Source: Segniliparus rugosus ATCC BAA-974 (lineage in GTDB: Bacteria > Actinomycetota > Actinomycetes > Mycobacteriales > Mycobacteriaceae). From it: a DNA stretch of 64,000 nucleotides. Position 1 is the first letter of the stretch. Each line of letters starts with the position of its first letter. This document shows positions 1 to 7,998 of the stretch, one piece after another. The stretch covers positions 1,955,038 to 2,019,037 of the forward strand of contig NZ_KI391953.1 of assembly GCF_000185725.2 (NCBI RefSeq). The letters run 5' to 3'. The position numbers and the translations under genes are program-made. The notes under the pieces were generated by a model. The model made no database searches. It saw only the letters and a program-made list of their open reading frames with translations, and was not told the DNA's origin.

Positions 1-1
1 A

Positions 2-592
2 TGCGACCGGATCGCCCAGTACCTAGGGCCGGACGACCGTCCGCCGCCCAACGTGAAAGGAGCCCCGATGGAGCCCATGCCGACCACGAGGCAGCAAGCG
101 CAAGACGCGGTGTACCGCTATTACCAGAAGACATTGCGCGAACTGCCGGACGGCTACGCGCTCGACAACTCCCGCTACGGCGCGGTAGGAGCGACGGTGA
201 GCGCGTGCAATGACTACGAACCTCCTAACACCGCCCCCGCTAAGTACCACGATGCGCGGACAATCATCGCCCCGCCTGGAACGGACAATCTTGCGCTCGT
301 GGTCAAAATTGGGGAGATCTGGAAGAACTGGGGGTGGCGCGTCGAAGAGCGCGACGGATTTAACAAGCCCAATCGATTCGGGATCGCCCCGGACGGCTAC
401 GTGCTCCATGTCGAATCGGATGCCCAATACCCTGTGATGTTTGAAGGCAGCTCACCGTGCTTCACCGGTGATAAAGCCCGATATGACTACATCCCGATCC
501 CTACCCTCATCACTCGTGACGGCCCACAGTATGCGGCTCCTGCGAAACCTCCAGAGGTGTCGGAGTCGCCGCGTAGGGTTTTCAATTGGTGA
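2..592 (+). CDS. LppA-like secreted lipoprotein, copy 1 (5' end outside window)
   Basis: First of three tandem paralogs. The frame is open to the window edge, so the start lies upstream. The codon at 2-4 is Cys. It sits 30 residues before the QQAQ motif, and in copies 2 and 3 the lipobox Cys sits 33 residues before the same motif. It is therefore probably the lipidated Cys and what is visible is the mature protein. Visible features are a Cys pair (SACNDY and SSPCF), a WKNWGWRVEER segment, an SPDGY-like motif (APDGY) and a C-terminal tail ending RVFNW that all three copies share. The layout recalls mycobacterial LppA/LppB lipoproteins; that is my inference from memory. Function unknown. An internal GTG at 53 or ATG at 68 could be mistaken for the start. 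Confidence 0.75.
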   Translation, partial: CDRIAQYLGPDDRPPPNVKGAPMEPMPTTRQQAQDAVYRYYQKTLRELPDGYALDNSRYGAVGATVSACNDYEPPNTAPAKYHDARTIIAPPGTDNLALVVKIGEIWKNWGWRVEERDGFNKPNRFGIAPDGYVLHVESDAQYPVMFEGSSPCFTGDKARYDYIPIPTLITRDGPQYAAPAKPPEVSESPRRVFNW

Positions 593-653
593 TCGTCTGG
601 TTTTGTTGGGCGCCGGATGGGGGTGGTTTGTGCGTGCGGCGGGGGTGGTGGTG

Positions 654-1325
654 ATGTGGTCTCGTGCTGCGGTGGGGGTTTTGGCGAGGGGCGTGGCGCT
701 TGCCTCCGCGCTGCTTGTCGTTGGTTGCGGTCTCCAGCCGCGACCGGCGCAGGATAGTCACGCTGCGTCTGCCTCAGTATCGCAAGGACAGGTTATGATC
801 CCCGCCCCGCACGTCGAGAGCCAGCAGCAAGCCCAAGAGACCTTGTACGGGTACATGCGAAAAACCCTTGAGGCGCTCTCGGCGGGCATTGACATTGAAA
901 GCGCCCATCCCTGGCAAGGAGGGAGTACAGGTGCTTGCGATGACCGTATTGACCAGGAGAACGCGCCTGTCAGTTATTCAGATTTTCGAGGAATTCGCGC
1001 TCCTGCGGGAACCGACTACAACGACTTGATTCTCAGATTTGGTGATGTTTGGAAGGGCTGGGGTTGGCGTGTTGTGGAACGCAGCGGGGACAACAAGCCT
1101 AACCGTTACGCTATCTCGCCGGATGGCTACATACTAAGTATTGAGGCTGGTAATCCGGTCGGCTATCCACCCACAATGCTCGGCAGAACACCGTGTTTCT
1201 CTCCTAAGCTCCGTGACGATCACGTTCCGAAACCGCGAGTGATCACTCGTGACGGCTTGCAGTACGACGAGCCTGCGGAGTCGCCAGGGGTGTCGGAGCC
1301 GCCGCATAGGGTTTTCAATTGGTGA
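654..1325 (+). CDS. LppA-like secreted lipoprotein, copy 2
   Basis: About 223 residues. The signal peptide runs from MWSRAAVGV to a lipobox ending LVVGC, so the product should be lipidated and exported. I chose ATG 654; in-frame GTG codons at 648 and 651 are equally possible. The upstream frame is open but reads through copy 1. Mature features: QQQAQETLYGYMRKTL near the N-terminus, a Cys in GACDDR and another in RTPCFS (probable disulfide), GWGWRV, SPDGY, and the shared tail ITRDG-QY-PA-VSE-RVFNW. It starts about 60 nt after copy 1 and lies in the same orientation. It is nearly identical to copy 3 at both ends and divergent in the middle. Function unknown. Confidence 0.85.
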   Translation: MWSRAAVGVLARGVALASALLVVGCGLQPRPAQDSHAASASVSQGQVMIPAPHVESQQQAQETLYGYMRKTLEALSAGIDIESAHPWQGGSTGACDDRIDQENAPVSYSDFRGIRAPAGTDYNDLILRFGDVWKGWGWRVVERSGDNKPNRYAISPDGYILSIEAGNPVGYPPTMLGRTPCFSPKLRDDHVPKPRVITRDGLQYDEPAESPGVSEPPHRVFNW

Positions 1326-1386
1326 TCGTCTGGTTTTGTTCGGTGTCGGATGGGGGTGGTTTGTGCGTGCGGCGGGGGCGGTGGTG

Positions 1387-2064
1387 ATGTGGTCTCGTGC
1401 TGCGGTGGGGGTTTTGGCGAGGGTTGCGGTGCTTGCCTCCGTGCTGCTTGTCGTTGGTTGCGGTCCCCAGCCGCGACCGGCGCAGGATGGTCACACCGCG
1501 TCTGCCTCAGTATCGCAAGGCCAGATCATGATCCCCGCCCCGCACGTCGAGAGCCAGCAGCAGGCCCAAGAGACCTTGTACGGGTACATGCGAAGAACCC
1601 TCGAGGGGTTGCCGGATGGTGTATCCATCTTCAGCGCTCACCCATGGCAAGGAGGGAAAACAAGCGCTTGCGATGACCGCATCGACCAGGAGAACGCGCC
1701 GATCACCTATCACGATACTTTCGACATGAAGGTGCCGATAGGCACTGATCATGATGCACTGATTGGAAAAATCAGGGATCTCTGGAGGAGCTGGGGTTGG
1801 CGCGTCGAAGAGCGTGAAAGTGATAGCAGCCCCAGCTGGTACGGGCGCTCGCCAGACGGATACGAGTTAAACGTCATGGGATACGCAGGAAGGCTCGCCG
1901 GGTACCCGCCGACTTTCGGTGGACGAAGCCCGTGTTTCTCTCCTAAGCTCCGTGACGATCACGTTCCGAAACCGCGAGTGATCACCCGTGACGGCTTGCA
2001 GTACGACGAGCCTGCGGAGTCGCCAGAGGTGTCGGAGCCGCCGCATAAGGTCTTCGACTGGTGA
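1387..2064 (+). CDS. LppA-like secreted lipoprotein, copy 3
   Basis: About 225 residues. It has the same signal peptide and LVVGC lipobox as copy 2. I chose ATG 1387; GTG 1381 or 1384 are alternatives. The first ~280 nt, including DNA upstream of the start, and the last 135 nt (1930-2064) are almost identical to copy 2. The central ~320 nt differ strongly, at roughly half identity in protein. Both central cysteines (SACDDR and RSPCFS) and the GWGWRVEER and SPDGY motifs are kept. The stop overlaps the GTG start of the next gene by GTGA, which suggests translational coupling. Probably surface exposed; function unknown. Confidence 0.85.
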   Translation: MWSRAAVGVLARVAVLASVLLVVGCGPQPRPAQDGHTASASVSQGQIMIPAPHVESQQQAQETLYGYMRRTLEGLPDGVSIFSAHPWQGGKTSACDDRIDQENAPITYHDTFDMKVPIGTDHDALIGKIRDLWRSWGWRVEERESDSSPSWYGRSPDGYELNVMGYAGRLAGYPPTFGGRSPCFSPKLRDDHVPKPRVITRDGLQYDEPAESPEVSEPPHKVFDW

Positions 2065-2426
2065 CGGGCGATTCCCCTCCAGAAGGGCGTCCGTCACGGG
2101 CCAGCCGACTTCTTCAGTATGCGATATGGCTGGTGGCGGTGAGCAATTTCCTCACCTGCGGCACGTGTTTCCTCCTGGCCGGAGATCCCGATTATTGGAC
2201 GGTCGATTCCAATGAGTACGTGTCGCGGAAGCTCTGGGCGGTTGTCGGGATGCGGGCGGCCGGGGCCGCCTCGTACGGACTTCTGGCGCTGGCGTTCGGA
2301 TGCGTCGTGGCCTCGGCCCGCCGTCCCGAGCGCACGAGTCCGTTCCTGCGGTTCGTTGCCGTATTCGCGGTGTGCGCCGCGCTCGTGCCGGCGTATCTCT
2401 CTATGTTTCTGGTCGTCGGCCCTTAA
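2061..2426 (+). CDS. small membrane protein with three TM segments
   Basis: 121 residues, GTG start overlapping the stop of lipoprotein copy 3 by GTGA. Three hydrophobic stretches are visible, at roughly residues 18-41 (starts LLQYAIWLV), 63-85 (starts MRAAGAASYG) and 95-118 (starts FLRFVAVFAV), with a short extracytoplasmic-looking loop DPDYWTVDSNEYVSRK between the first two. I do not recognise the family. The coupling to the lipoprotein array suggests a shared role, but nothing in the sequence proves it. Confidence 0.7.
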   Translation: MTGDSPPEGRPSRASRLLQYAIWLVAVSNFLTCGTCFLLAGDPDYWTVDSNEYVSRKLWAVVGMRAAGAASYGLLALAFGCVVASARRPERTSPFLRFVAVFAVCAALVPAYLSMFLVVGP

Positions 2427-2620
2427 TGCGCAAGACGGAGCCGCACGAGGTTTCCACTGGGGGCGGGCTTCCTGCGGCCTCTGGCGTGCGCTTCCGGCGC
2501 GTTGTCGCCCTTTTTGGCTAGGATGTCCGTCAGCGGGCTCTCAGCTCTCGGGAGTAAGCTGTCGGTTTCGGCTCAAGCTGGCGCGCGGGCCGAGGTCTGC
2601 GGTCGTGACGAGCGTGGGCG

Positions 2621-3715
2621 ATGATGAAGATCTGGAAAGGCGATAGGGCTGTAGTGAGCACAGATATCCAGGCGCAGGTGGCTAAGGACGCGAAACTCCT
2701 CGAGGAGACGATGTTCGAGGTCAAGCGTGTGATCGTGGGGCAGGAACAGCTCGTGGAGCGGATTTTGGTGGGATTGCTGGCCAAGGGGCACATCCTGCTC
2801 GAAGGCGTGCCGGGGGTGGCGAAGACGCTGGCGGTGGAGACGTTCGCCAAAGTGGTGGGCGGAAAGTTCTCCCGTGTGCAGTTCACCCCGGACTTGGTCC
2901 CCACTGACTTGGTCGGCACGCGCATCTACCGGCAGGGCCGGGAGGAGTTCGACACCGAGCTCGGCCCGGTCGTGGCGAACTTCGTGCTGGCGGACGAGAT
3001 CAACCGCGCCCCGGCCAAGGTCCAGTCCGCGCTCTTGGAGGTGATGGCCGAGCGGCATGTGACCATCGGCGGGCAGACCTACCCGATGCCGAGCCCGTTC
3101 CTGGTCATGGCGACGCAGAACCCGATCGAGAACGAGGGCGTGTACCCGCTGCCGGAGGCGCAGCGCGACCGGTTCCTGTTCAAGGTGCTCGTCTCCTACC
3201 CGACGGTGGAGGAGGAGCGGGAGATCATCTACCGGATGGGCACCAAGCCTCCGACCCCCCGCCAGGTGCTGGACTCCGAGACGCTCCTGCGGCTGCAGGA
3301 GACCGCGGGCGAGGTCTTCGTGCACCACGCTCTGATCGACTACGTGGTCCGGGTGATCGCCGCGACCCGCGACCCTCGGGCCCACGGCCTGCCGGACGTG
3401 GCGTCCTGGCTGTCGTACGGGGCCTCCCCGCGCGCGACGCTCGGCATCGTCGCGGCGGCCAGGGCGCTTGCGCTGGTCCGGGGCCGCGACTACGTCATCC
3501 CCGTCGACGTGGTCGAGGTCATCCCCGACGTGCTGCGCCACCGCCTCGTGCTGAGCTACGACGCGCTGGCGGACGAGGTCACCACCGAGCACGTCATCGC
3601 GCGGGTGCTCAAGACCATCGCCTTGCCGCAGGTGAGCGCGCATCAGGCCCCGCAGGGCGCTCCGGTCCCGCCGCAGGTCGGCAATGTGGCCGGACAGTTC
3701 GCGGGACAGGCCTGA
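2621..3715 (+). CDS. moxR: MoxR-family AAA+ ATPase
   Basis: 364 residues, the usual length. MoxR ATPases act as chaperone-like motors that work with VWA-domain partners. Walker A GVPGVAKT lies near residues 62-69, Walker B LADEIN near 125, sensor-1 MATQNP near 165, and the C-terminal lid includes RLVLSYDALADE. It closely matches what I recall of M. tuberculosis Rv1479, and the next two genes match Rv1480 and Rv1481, so this is the conserved MoxR-DUF58-VWA operon. The start could be ATG 2621 or GTG 2654; the family's N-terminus is variable. A TAGGAT -10-like box sits at 2519-2524, about 90 nt upstream. Confidence 0.95.
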   Translation: MMKIWKGDRAVVSTDIQAQVAKDAKLLEETMFEVKRVIVGQEQLVERILVGLLAKGHILLEGVPGVAKTLAVETFAKVVGGKFSRVQFTPDLVPTDLVGTRIYRQGREEFDTELGPVVANFVLADEINRAPAKVQSALLEVMAERHVTIGGQTYPMPSPFLVMATQNPIENEGVYPLPEAQRDRFLFKVLVSYPTVEEEREIIYRMGTKPPTPRQVLDSETLLRLQETAGEVFVHHALIDYVVRVIAATRDPRAHGLPDVASWLSYGASPRATLGIVAAARALALVRGRDYVIPVDVVEVIPDVLRHRLVLSYDALADEVTTEHVIARVLKTIALPQVSAHQAPQGAPVPPQVGNVAGQFAGQA

Positions 3716-3716
3716 C

Positions 3717-4649
3717 GTGCCGCAGAGCACCCCGTCGTTCGCGCAGGGCACGTTGCGCAACCCGAAGCTCGCGGCGGCGCTGAAGACGCTGGAGCTGACC
3801 GTCAGGCGCAAGCTCGACGGCCAGCTGCACGGCGACCACCTCGGCCTGTTGCCCGGACCGGGGTCCGAGCCGGGCGACTCGCGCGTGTACGTGCCCGGCG
3901 ACGACGTCCGGCAGATGGACTGGTCGGTGACCGCCCGGACCACGCATCCGCACGTGCGGCAGATGACCGCGGACCGGGAGCTGGAGACGTGGCTGGTGGT
4001 GGACCTCTCCGCGAGCATGGACTTCGGCACGACGAACTGCGAGAAGCGGGACTTGGCGGTGGCGGCGGCTTCGGCGATCGTGCATCTGACCACCGCGCCG
4101 GGCAACCGGCACGGCGCGATCATCGCGACGGGGACGGACATCATCCGGGTGAACGCCCGCTCAGGCAGGCAGCACGTCCAGAACTTGTTGTCGACGATCG
4201 CGACCACCCCGAAGTCCGTCGAGGGCAGGCGGGGGAACCTCGCGCAGGCCATCGACGCCTTGCGCCGCCCGCAGCGGCGCAAGGGGCTCGCGGTGGTCAT
4301 CAGCGACTTCCTCGGCCCGGTGGACTGGGACCGTCCGCTGCGCGGCGTCGGCGGACGGCACGAGGTGCTGGGGATCGAAGTGCTCGACCCGAGGGATCTG
4401 GAGCTGCCCCCGGTCGGCGAGGTCGTGCTCCGCGACGCGGAGAGCGGCGAGATCAAGTCCTACCGGGTCACCGACTCGCTGCGCCAGCGTTTCGCGGAGG
4501 CCGCGCGGGAACACCAGGAAGCCGTGCACCGGGCATTGCGCGGAGCAGGCGGGGGCGTGCTGTCCCTGCGCACCGATAAGGACTGGATCGCGGAGATCGT
4601 GCGGTTCGTCGCGGCCCGTCGTCGCGGCCTGGTGAACGGGGCGGCGTGA
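3717..4649 (+). CDS. DUF58 domain protein (MoxR partner)
   Basis: About 310 residues. It contains the DUF58 signature region with YVPGDDVRQMDWSVTART near residue 60 and a VWA-like fold (VVDLSASMDFG, near residue 95, giving a DxSxS metal site). Matches Rv1480, the middle gene of the moxR operon. DUF58 proteins are cytoplasmic and are thought to pair with the ATPase. I chose GTG 3717, one base after the moxR stop. An in-frame ATG at 3684 would overlap moxR by 32 nt. Its own stop overlaps the next start (GTGA). Confidence 0.92.
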   Translation: MPQSTPSFAQGTLRNPKLAAALKTLELTVRRKLDGQLHGDHLGLLPGPGSEPGDSRVYVPGDDVRQMDWSVTARTTHPHVRQMTADRELETWLVVDLSASMDFGTTNCEKRDLAVAAASAIVHLTTAPGNRHGAIIATGTDIIRVNARSGRQHVQNLLSTIATTPKSVEGRRGNLAQAIDALRRPQRRKGLAVVISDFLGPVDWDRPLRGVGGRHEVLGIEVLDPRDLELPPVGEVVLRDAESGEIKSYRVTDSLRQRFAEAAREHQEAVHRALRGAGGGVLSLRTDKDWIAEIVRFVAARRRGLVNGAA

Positions 4650-5698
4650 CGCTGCTCGCGGAGCCATTCGGCGGTCCTCTCCAGTTCCAGCCCGATTGGG
4701 GCAATCCGTTCGCCCCCATGCACCCCTGGTGGTACCTCTTCGCGATCGTGGTGGCGCTCCTGCTGGCGCTCTACGTCGTGGCGCGGGTCTACCTGCGCTC
4801 GCGCTACTTGCGTTTCGCGAACACCGAGATCCTGGACAAGGTCGCGCCGAAGCGCTCGAAGTTCCTCACGCACGTCCCTGTCGCGGTGTTCCTCGTCGGG
4901 CTGTTGCTGCTGACGGTGGCGCTGAGCGGTCCGACCACCCTCGCGAAAGTGCCGAAGAACCGGGCCACGGTCGTCTTGGTCATCGACATCTCGCTCTCGA
5001 TGATGTGCGACGACGTCCGCCCGACGCGGGTGGACGCCGCCCGGCAGGCCGCGATCAAGTTCGTCGACGAGATGGAGCCGACGCTGCAGCTGGGCCTGGT
5101 CACGTTCGCGGGGACGGCGCAGACGCTGATCGCGCCCTCCTCGGACCACGAGGTGGTCAAACGCGCGCTCGACGACGCGATCCGGCCGGACAAGCTCGCG
5201 GCGCGCACCGCCACCGGCGAGGGGATCTACACCGCGCTGCAGCAGATCGAGACGCTCAAAGGCATCCTCGGCGGCGCTTCGAAGGCCCCGCCCGCGCGCA
5301 TCGTGCTGGAGTCCGACGGCAAGGAGACCGTCCCGGACGACTTGAACGCGCCGCGCGGCGCGTTCACGGCGGCGAAAGAGGCGAAGGCGAAGGAGGTGCC
5401 GATCTACTCGATCTCGTTCGGCACCGCGAGCCCGATCCCGTACGTGAACATCCAGGGGTCGCGGGTGCCCGTCCCGGCGGACGACGCGTCGCTGCAGAAG
5501 GTGGCGGAGCTGTCCGGGGGCAAGTTCTTCACGGCGAGCTCGCTCGACCAGCTCACCGATGTCTACAGCTCGTTGAACGCGGAGATCGGGTACGACCTGG
5601 TGAAGCAGGAGTCCTCCCGCGCGTGGATTCTGGCGGGCACGCTCCTGGTGATGGCCGCGGTGGCCTCAAACTTCTTCCTCGGCCGCGCGCTGCCCTAG
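4646..5698 (+). CDS. membrane-anchored VWA-domain protein
   Basis: 350 residues, GTG start overlapping the DUF58 stop. Two N-terminal TM segments (residues about 27-50 and 78-96), then a VWA domain with MIDAS motif DISLS near residue 113 and TGEG later, and a C-terminal TM segment starting WILAGTLLVM. Matches Rv1481, the third member of the MoxR operon. The VWA domain should bind a metal and a protein ligand, possibly under control of the MoxR ATPase. The last 33 nt overlap the convergent TVP38-family gene. Confidence 0.92.
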   Translation: MTLLAEPFGGPLQFQPDWGNPFAPMHPWWYLFAIVVALLLALYVVARVYLRSRYLRFANTEILDKVAPKRSKFLTHVPVAVFLVGLLLLTVALSGPTTLAKVPKNRATVVLVIDISLSMMCDDVRPTRVDAARQAAIKFVDEMEPTLQLGLVTFAGTAQTLIAPSSDHEVVKRALDDAIRPDKLAARTATGEGIYTALQQIETLKGILGGASKAPPARIVLESDGKETVPDDLNAPRGAFTAAKEAKAKEVPIYSISFGTASPIPYVNIQGSRVPVPADDASLQKVAELSGGKFFTASSLDQLTDVYSSLNAEIGYDLVKQESSRAWILAGTLLVMAAVASNFFLGRALP

Positions 5699-6421
5699 CG
5701 CGTCGTCCGTTTGCGCGTCGTCGGCTTTCGACAGCCGGGCGTTGATGGCGAGCCCGACCAGCCCCACGGTGATGCAGCACGCGCTGACGAGGAAGAACTT
5801 CGGGTCGAAGTGTCCGGTCGTCGCGTCGCCCAACAGGACGACGGCGGTGGTCATGGGGATGAGCCCCATGAACGAGGCGAGCGTGTAGGGGACCAGGCGC
5901 ACCGTGGACACGCCGCACAAGTAGTTCTGCAGCGCGAACGGCACCGGGGCGATCAGGCGCACCGACCAGACGGCGAGCCAGCCGCGTTGGCTGAGCTGCT
6001 GTTGGACGTGTTTGGCGAGCGGATGGCGGATATAGGACTGCACGCGTTCGCCCGCGATCCGCCTGGCGAAGAGGAAGGCGAGCACGGCGGCGAGCGTCGA
6101 GGCGGTCACCGAGACGGCCACTCCCAGCAGCGACCCGTAGAGCAGGCCGGACGCGAGGGTGAAGATGGTGCGGGGGACGGGGGTGACCGTGATGATCGCG
6201 TAGGCGGCGAGGAAAACGAGCAGGCCCACCGCGCCGAAGGACTGCGCCCAGTCGCGCATCACGGCGGGGGACGGGATCGGGAGCCAGAACACGCAGGCCG
6301 CGGTGATCGCGGCGCAGACCCCGAGGAACGCGAGGGTCCGCCCGGACGGGCGAGGGGCGAGCTCGACGGCGATTGCGGCGCGGCGGCGCGCGTTGTTGAT
6401 CAGAGGGGCCCATCGAGACAT
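5666..6421 (-). CDS. TVP38/TMEM64 (DedA-like) membrane protein
   Basis: 251 residues. Multiple TM helices and the family core: VFLAAYAIITVTPVPRTIFT near residue 70 (the VTxxPxP-type loop), GLLYGSLLG, and the second amphipathic loop RLIAPVPFALQNYLCG. SNARE-associated/TVP38 proteins are polytopic inner-membrane proteins linked to membrane lipid homeostasis; the substrate is unknown. Resembles Rv1491c. Start ATG 6421 is preceded at 8 nt by a TATGCT -10 box, so the mRNA may be leaderless. The 3' end overlaps the VWA gene by 33 nt. Confidence 0.85.
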   Translation of the reverse strand: MSRWAPLINNARRRAAIAVELAPRPSGRTLAFLGVCAAITAACVFWLPIPSPAVMRDWAQSFGAVGLLVFLAAYAIITVTPVPRTIFTLASGLLYGSLLGVAVSVTASTLAAVLAFLFARRIAGERVQSYIRHPLAKHVQQQLSQRGWLAVWSVRLIAPVPFALQNYLCGVSTVRLVPYTLASFMGLIPMTTAVVLLGDATTGHFDPKFFLVSACCITVGLVGLAINARLSKADDAQTDDALGQRAAEEEV

Positions 6422-6429
6422 GACTGTCC

Positions 6430-6439
6430 AGCATAGGAT
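6430..6439. promoter_or_regulatory. overlapping divergent -10 boxes, TVP38 gene / aldehyde dehydrogenase
   Basis: TATGCT on the minus strand (6435-6430) lies 8 nt before ATG 6421. TAGGAT on the plus strand (6434-6439) lies 7 nt before ATG 6447. The two hexamers share two base pairs. Both placements predict transcription starting at or next to the start codon. Confidence 0.6.
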
Positions 6440-6446
6440 GTAACCC

Positions 6447-7820
6447 ATGCTGGTGCGTAGTCCATATGATGGCCGTGTTGTCGGGGAAGTCGCCCTCGCG
6501 GACGACGAGGAGGTCGAGCGTGCCGTGTCCGCCGCGCACGCGTTGCGCCGCGCGGCGATTCCCGCGCACGTGCTCGCCGGGGCGCTGCGGCAGATCTCGG
6601 ACGAGATCGCCGCGCGGGCGGACGAGGCGGCGGCGATCTTGACCGCCGAGAGCGGGAAGCCGGTCCAGTGGGCCAAGGCGGAGGTCGCGCGCGCGGTGTC
6701 GACGTTCGGCTGGGCCGCGCAGGAGGCGCGGACCTTCTCCGGAGAGCTGCAACGTTTGGACACCGACCCCGGCGGGGTCGGCAGGCTCGCGATCGCCCGT
6801 CGCGCCCCTCTCGGCCCGATCCTGGGCATCACGCCGTTCAACTTCCCGCTGAACCTGGTCGCGCACAAAGTCGCGCCCGCGCTCGCGGTCGGGGCCCCGA
6901 TCATCGTCAAGCCCGCCCCGCGCACCCCGTTGGCCGCGCGCTTCCTCGCCGAGATCGTGGCGAAGACCGACCTGCCGGACGGCATGTTCGCGGTGCTGAA
7001 CGTCTCGAACGAGCAGACGATCGCGCTCGTGCAGGACCCGAGGCTGCCGGTGGTCTCTTTCACCGGGTCGGTGCCGGTGGGCTGGTCGATCCGCGACAGC
7101 GCGCCCCGCAAGAAAGTGATCCTGGAGCTGGGGGGCAACGGGGCCGCGGTGGTCTGCGCGGATTGGCGCAGCGAGGCGGATTTGGACTGGGCGGCGAGCC
7201 GGATCGCGACCTTCTCGAACTATCAGGCGGGGCAGTCCTGCATTTCGGTGCAGCGGGTCTACGTGGACCGGTCGTTGCACGACGATCTGCTCCAGCGCAT
7301 CGTGGCCAAGACCGAGGCGCTGGGGACGGGGGATCCGGCGGACGCGGCGACGCAAGTCGGCCCGCTGATCGACGAGGACTCGGCCAAGCGGGTCGAGGCG
7401 TGGGTCGAGGAGGCTAAAGCGGACGGCGCGCGCGTGGCGACCGGCGGGGTCCGGTCCGGCACGAGTTACGCGCCGACCGTCCTGACGAACGTGCCGGACA
7501 ATGCCAAAGTCGTCGCGGAGGAGGTCTTCGGCCCGGTGGTGTCGGTGTTCGCCGTCGATTCGACGGACGAGGCGTTCGCCAAGGTGAACGACTCCCGGTT
7601 CGGATTGCAGACCGGAGTGTTCACCCACGACTTGCAGCTGGCGTTCCGCGCGGGGCGGGAGCTCGAAGTCGGGGGAGTGATCGTCGGCGACGTGCCCTCC
7701 TACCGGGCCGACCAGATGCCCTACGGCGGGGTCAAGGACTCCGGCGTCGGGCGCGAGGGCGTGCGCAGCGCGATGCACGACCTCACCGAAGAAAGAGTCC
7801 TCGTCCTGACCGGGGTGTGA
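6447..7820 (+). CDS. aldehyde dehydrogenase family protein
   Basis: 457 residues, a little shorter than the usual ~480. Oxidises an aldehyde with NAD(P)+; substrate not predictable. Visible: TPFNFPLNLVAHK near residue 130 with the cofactor and oxyanion Asn, KPAPRTP, FTGSVPVG, the general-base Glu in LELGGNG near residue 230, and the nucleophile Cys in GQSCISVQRVYV near residue 265. Start ATG 6447 sits 7 nt after a TAGGAT -10 box with no ribosome-binding site, fitting a leaderless mRNA. Likely a single-gene unit. Confidence 0.9.
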   Translation: MLVRSPYDGRVVGEVALADDEEVERAVSAAHALRRAAIPAHVLAGALRQISDEIAARADEAAAILTAESGKPVQWAKAEVARAVSTFGWAAQEARTFSGELQRLDTDPGGVGRLAIARRAPLGPILGITPFNFPLNLVAHKVAPALAVGAPIIVKPAPRTPLAARFLAEIVAKTDLPDGMFAVLNVSNEQTIALVQDPRLPVVSFTGSVPVGWSIRDSAPRKKVILELGGNGAAVVCADWRSEADLDWAASRIATFSNYQAGQSCISVQRVYVDRSLHDDLLQRIVAKTEALGTGDPADAATQVGPLIDEDSAKRVEAWVEEAKADGARVATGGVRSGTSYAPTVLTNVPDNAKVVAEEVFGPVVSVFAVDSTDEAFAKVNDSRFGLQTGVFTHDLQLAFRAGRELEVGGVIVGDVPSYRADQMPYGGVKDSGVGREGVRSAMHDLTEERVLVLTGV

Positions 7821-7948
7821 CCCGCCGCCCAGGAGCGATCTGCCGCGTCGTCGGCCGCTCGTGCGCACCGCGCGGCCTTCCGCCTTGCGCCGCGGCTATC
7901 GGGGTCGACGGGGGCCTGGCGAGGGCCGCTGGCGCGGCTCTCGAATCT

Positions 7949-7992
7949 GCTAGCGCAGAATGCTTGCAAGTGCTAGCAAGGCGCGCTAGCAT
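7949..7992 (+). promoter_or_regulatory. promoter with three GCTAGC operator-like sites before the XRE regulator
   Basis: TTGCAA at 7964-7969 and TAGCAT at 7987-7992 are spaced 17 nt and form a good -35/-10 pair. ATG 7999 is 6 nt after the -10, predicting a leaderless mRNA. Palindromic GCTAGC occurs at 7949-7954, 7972-7977 and 7985-7990, and CTTGCAAG at 7963-7970. Two of the GCTAGC copies fall in the spacer and across the -10, so a bound repressor would block polymerase. The neighbouring XRE protein is the obvious candidate (inference). Confidence 0.7.
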
Positions 7993-7998
7993 GGTGGC

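Larger units (their letters stand above)
593..2064 (+). repeat. tandem gene duplication, units 593-1325 and 1326-2064
   Basis: Two head-to-tail units of 733 and 739 bp, each covering a spacer plus one lipoprotein gene. The 5' ~280 nt (spacer, signal peptide, first mature residues) and 3' 135 nt (1191-1325 against 1930-2064, about six differences and no gaps) are nearly identical. The middles are diverged. The same spacer sequence also follows copy 1, so the array may extend upstream of the window. Confidence 0.9.

Noticed and set aside
1..213. Open frame in frame 1 at the very start
   Set aside because: It overlaps the recognisable lipoprotein copy 1 in another frame; its composition is Arg/Pro-rich and it has no family match.
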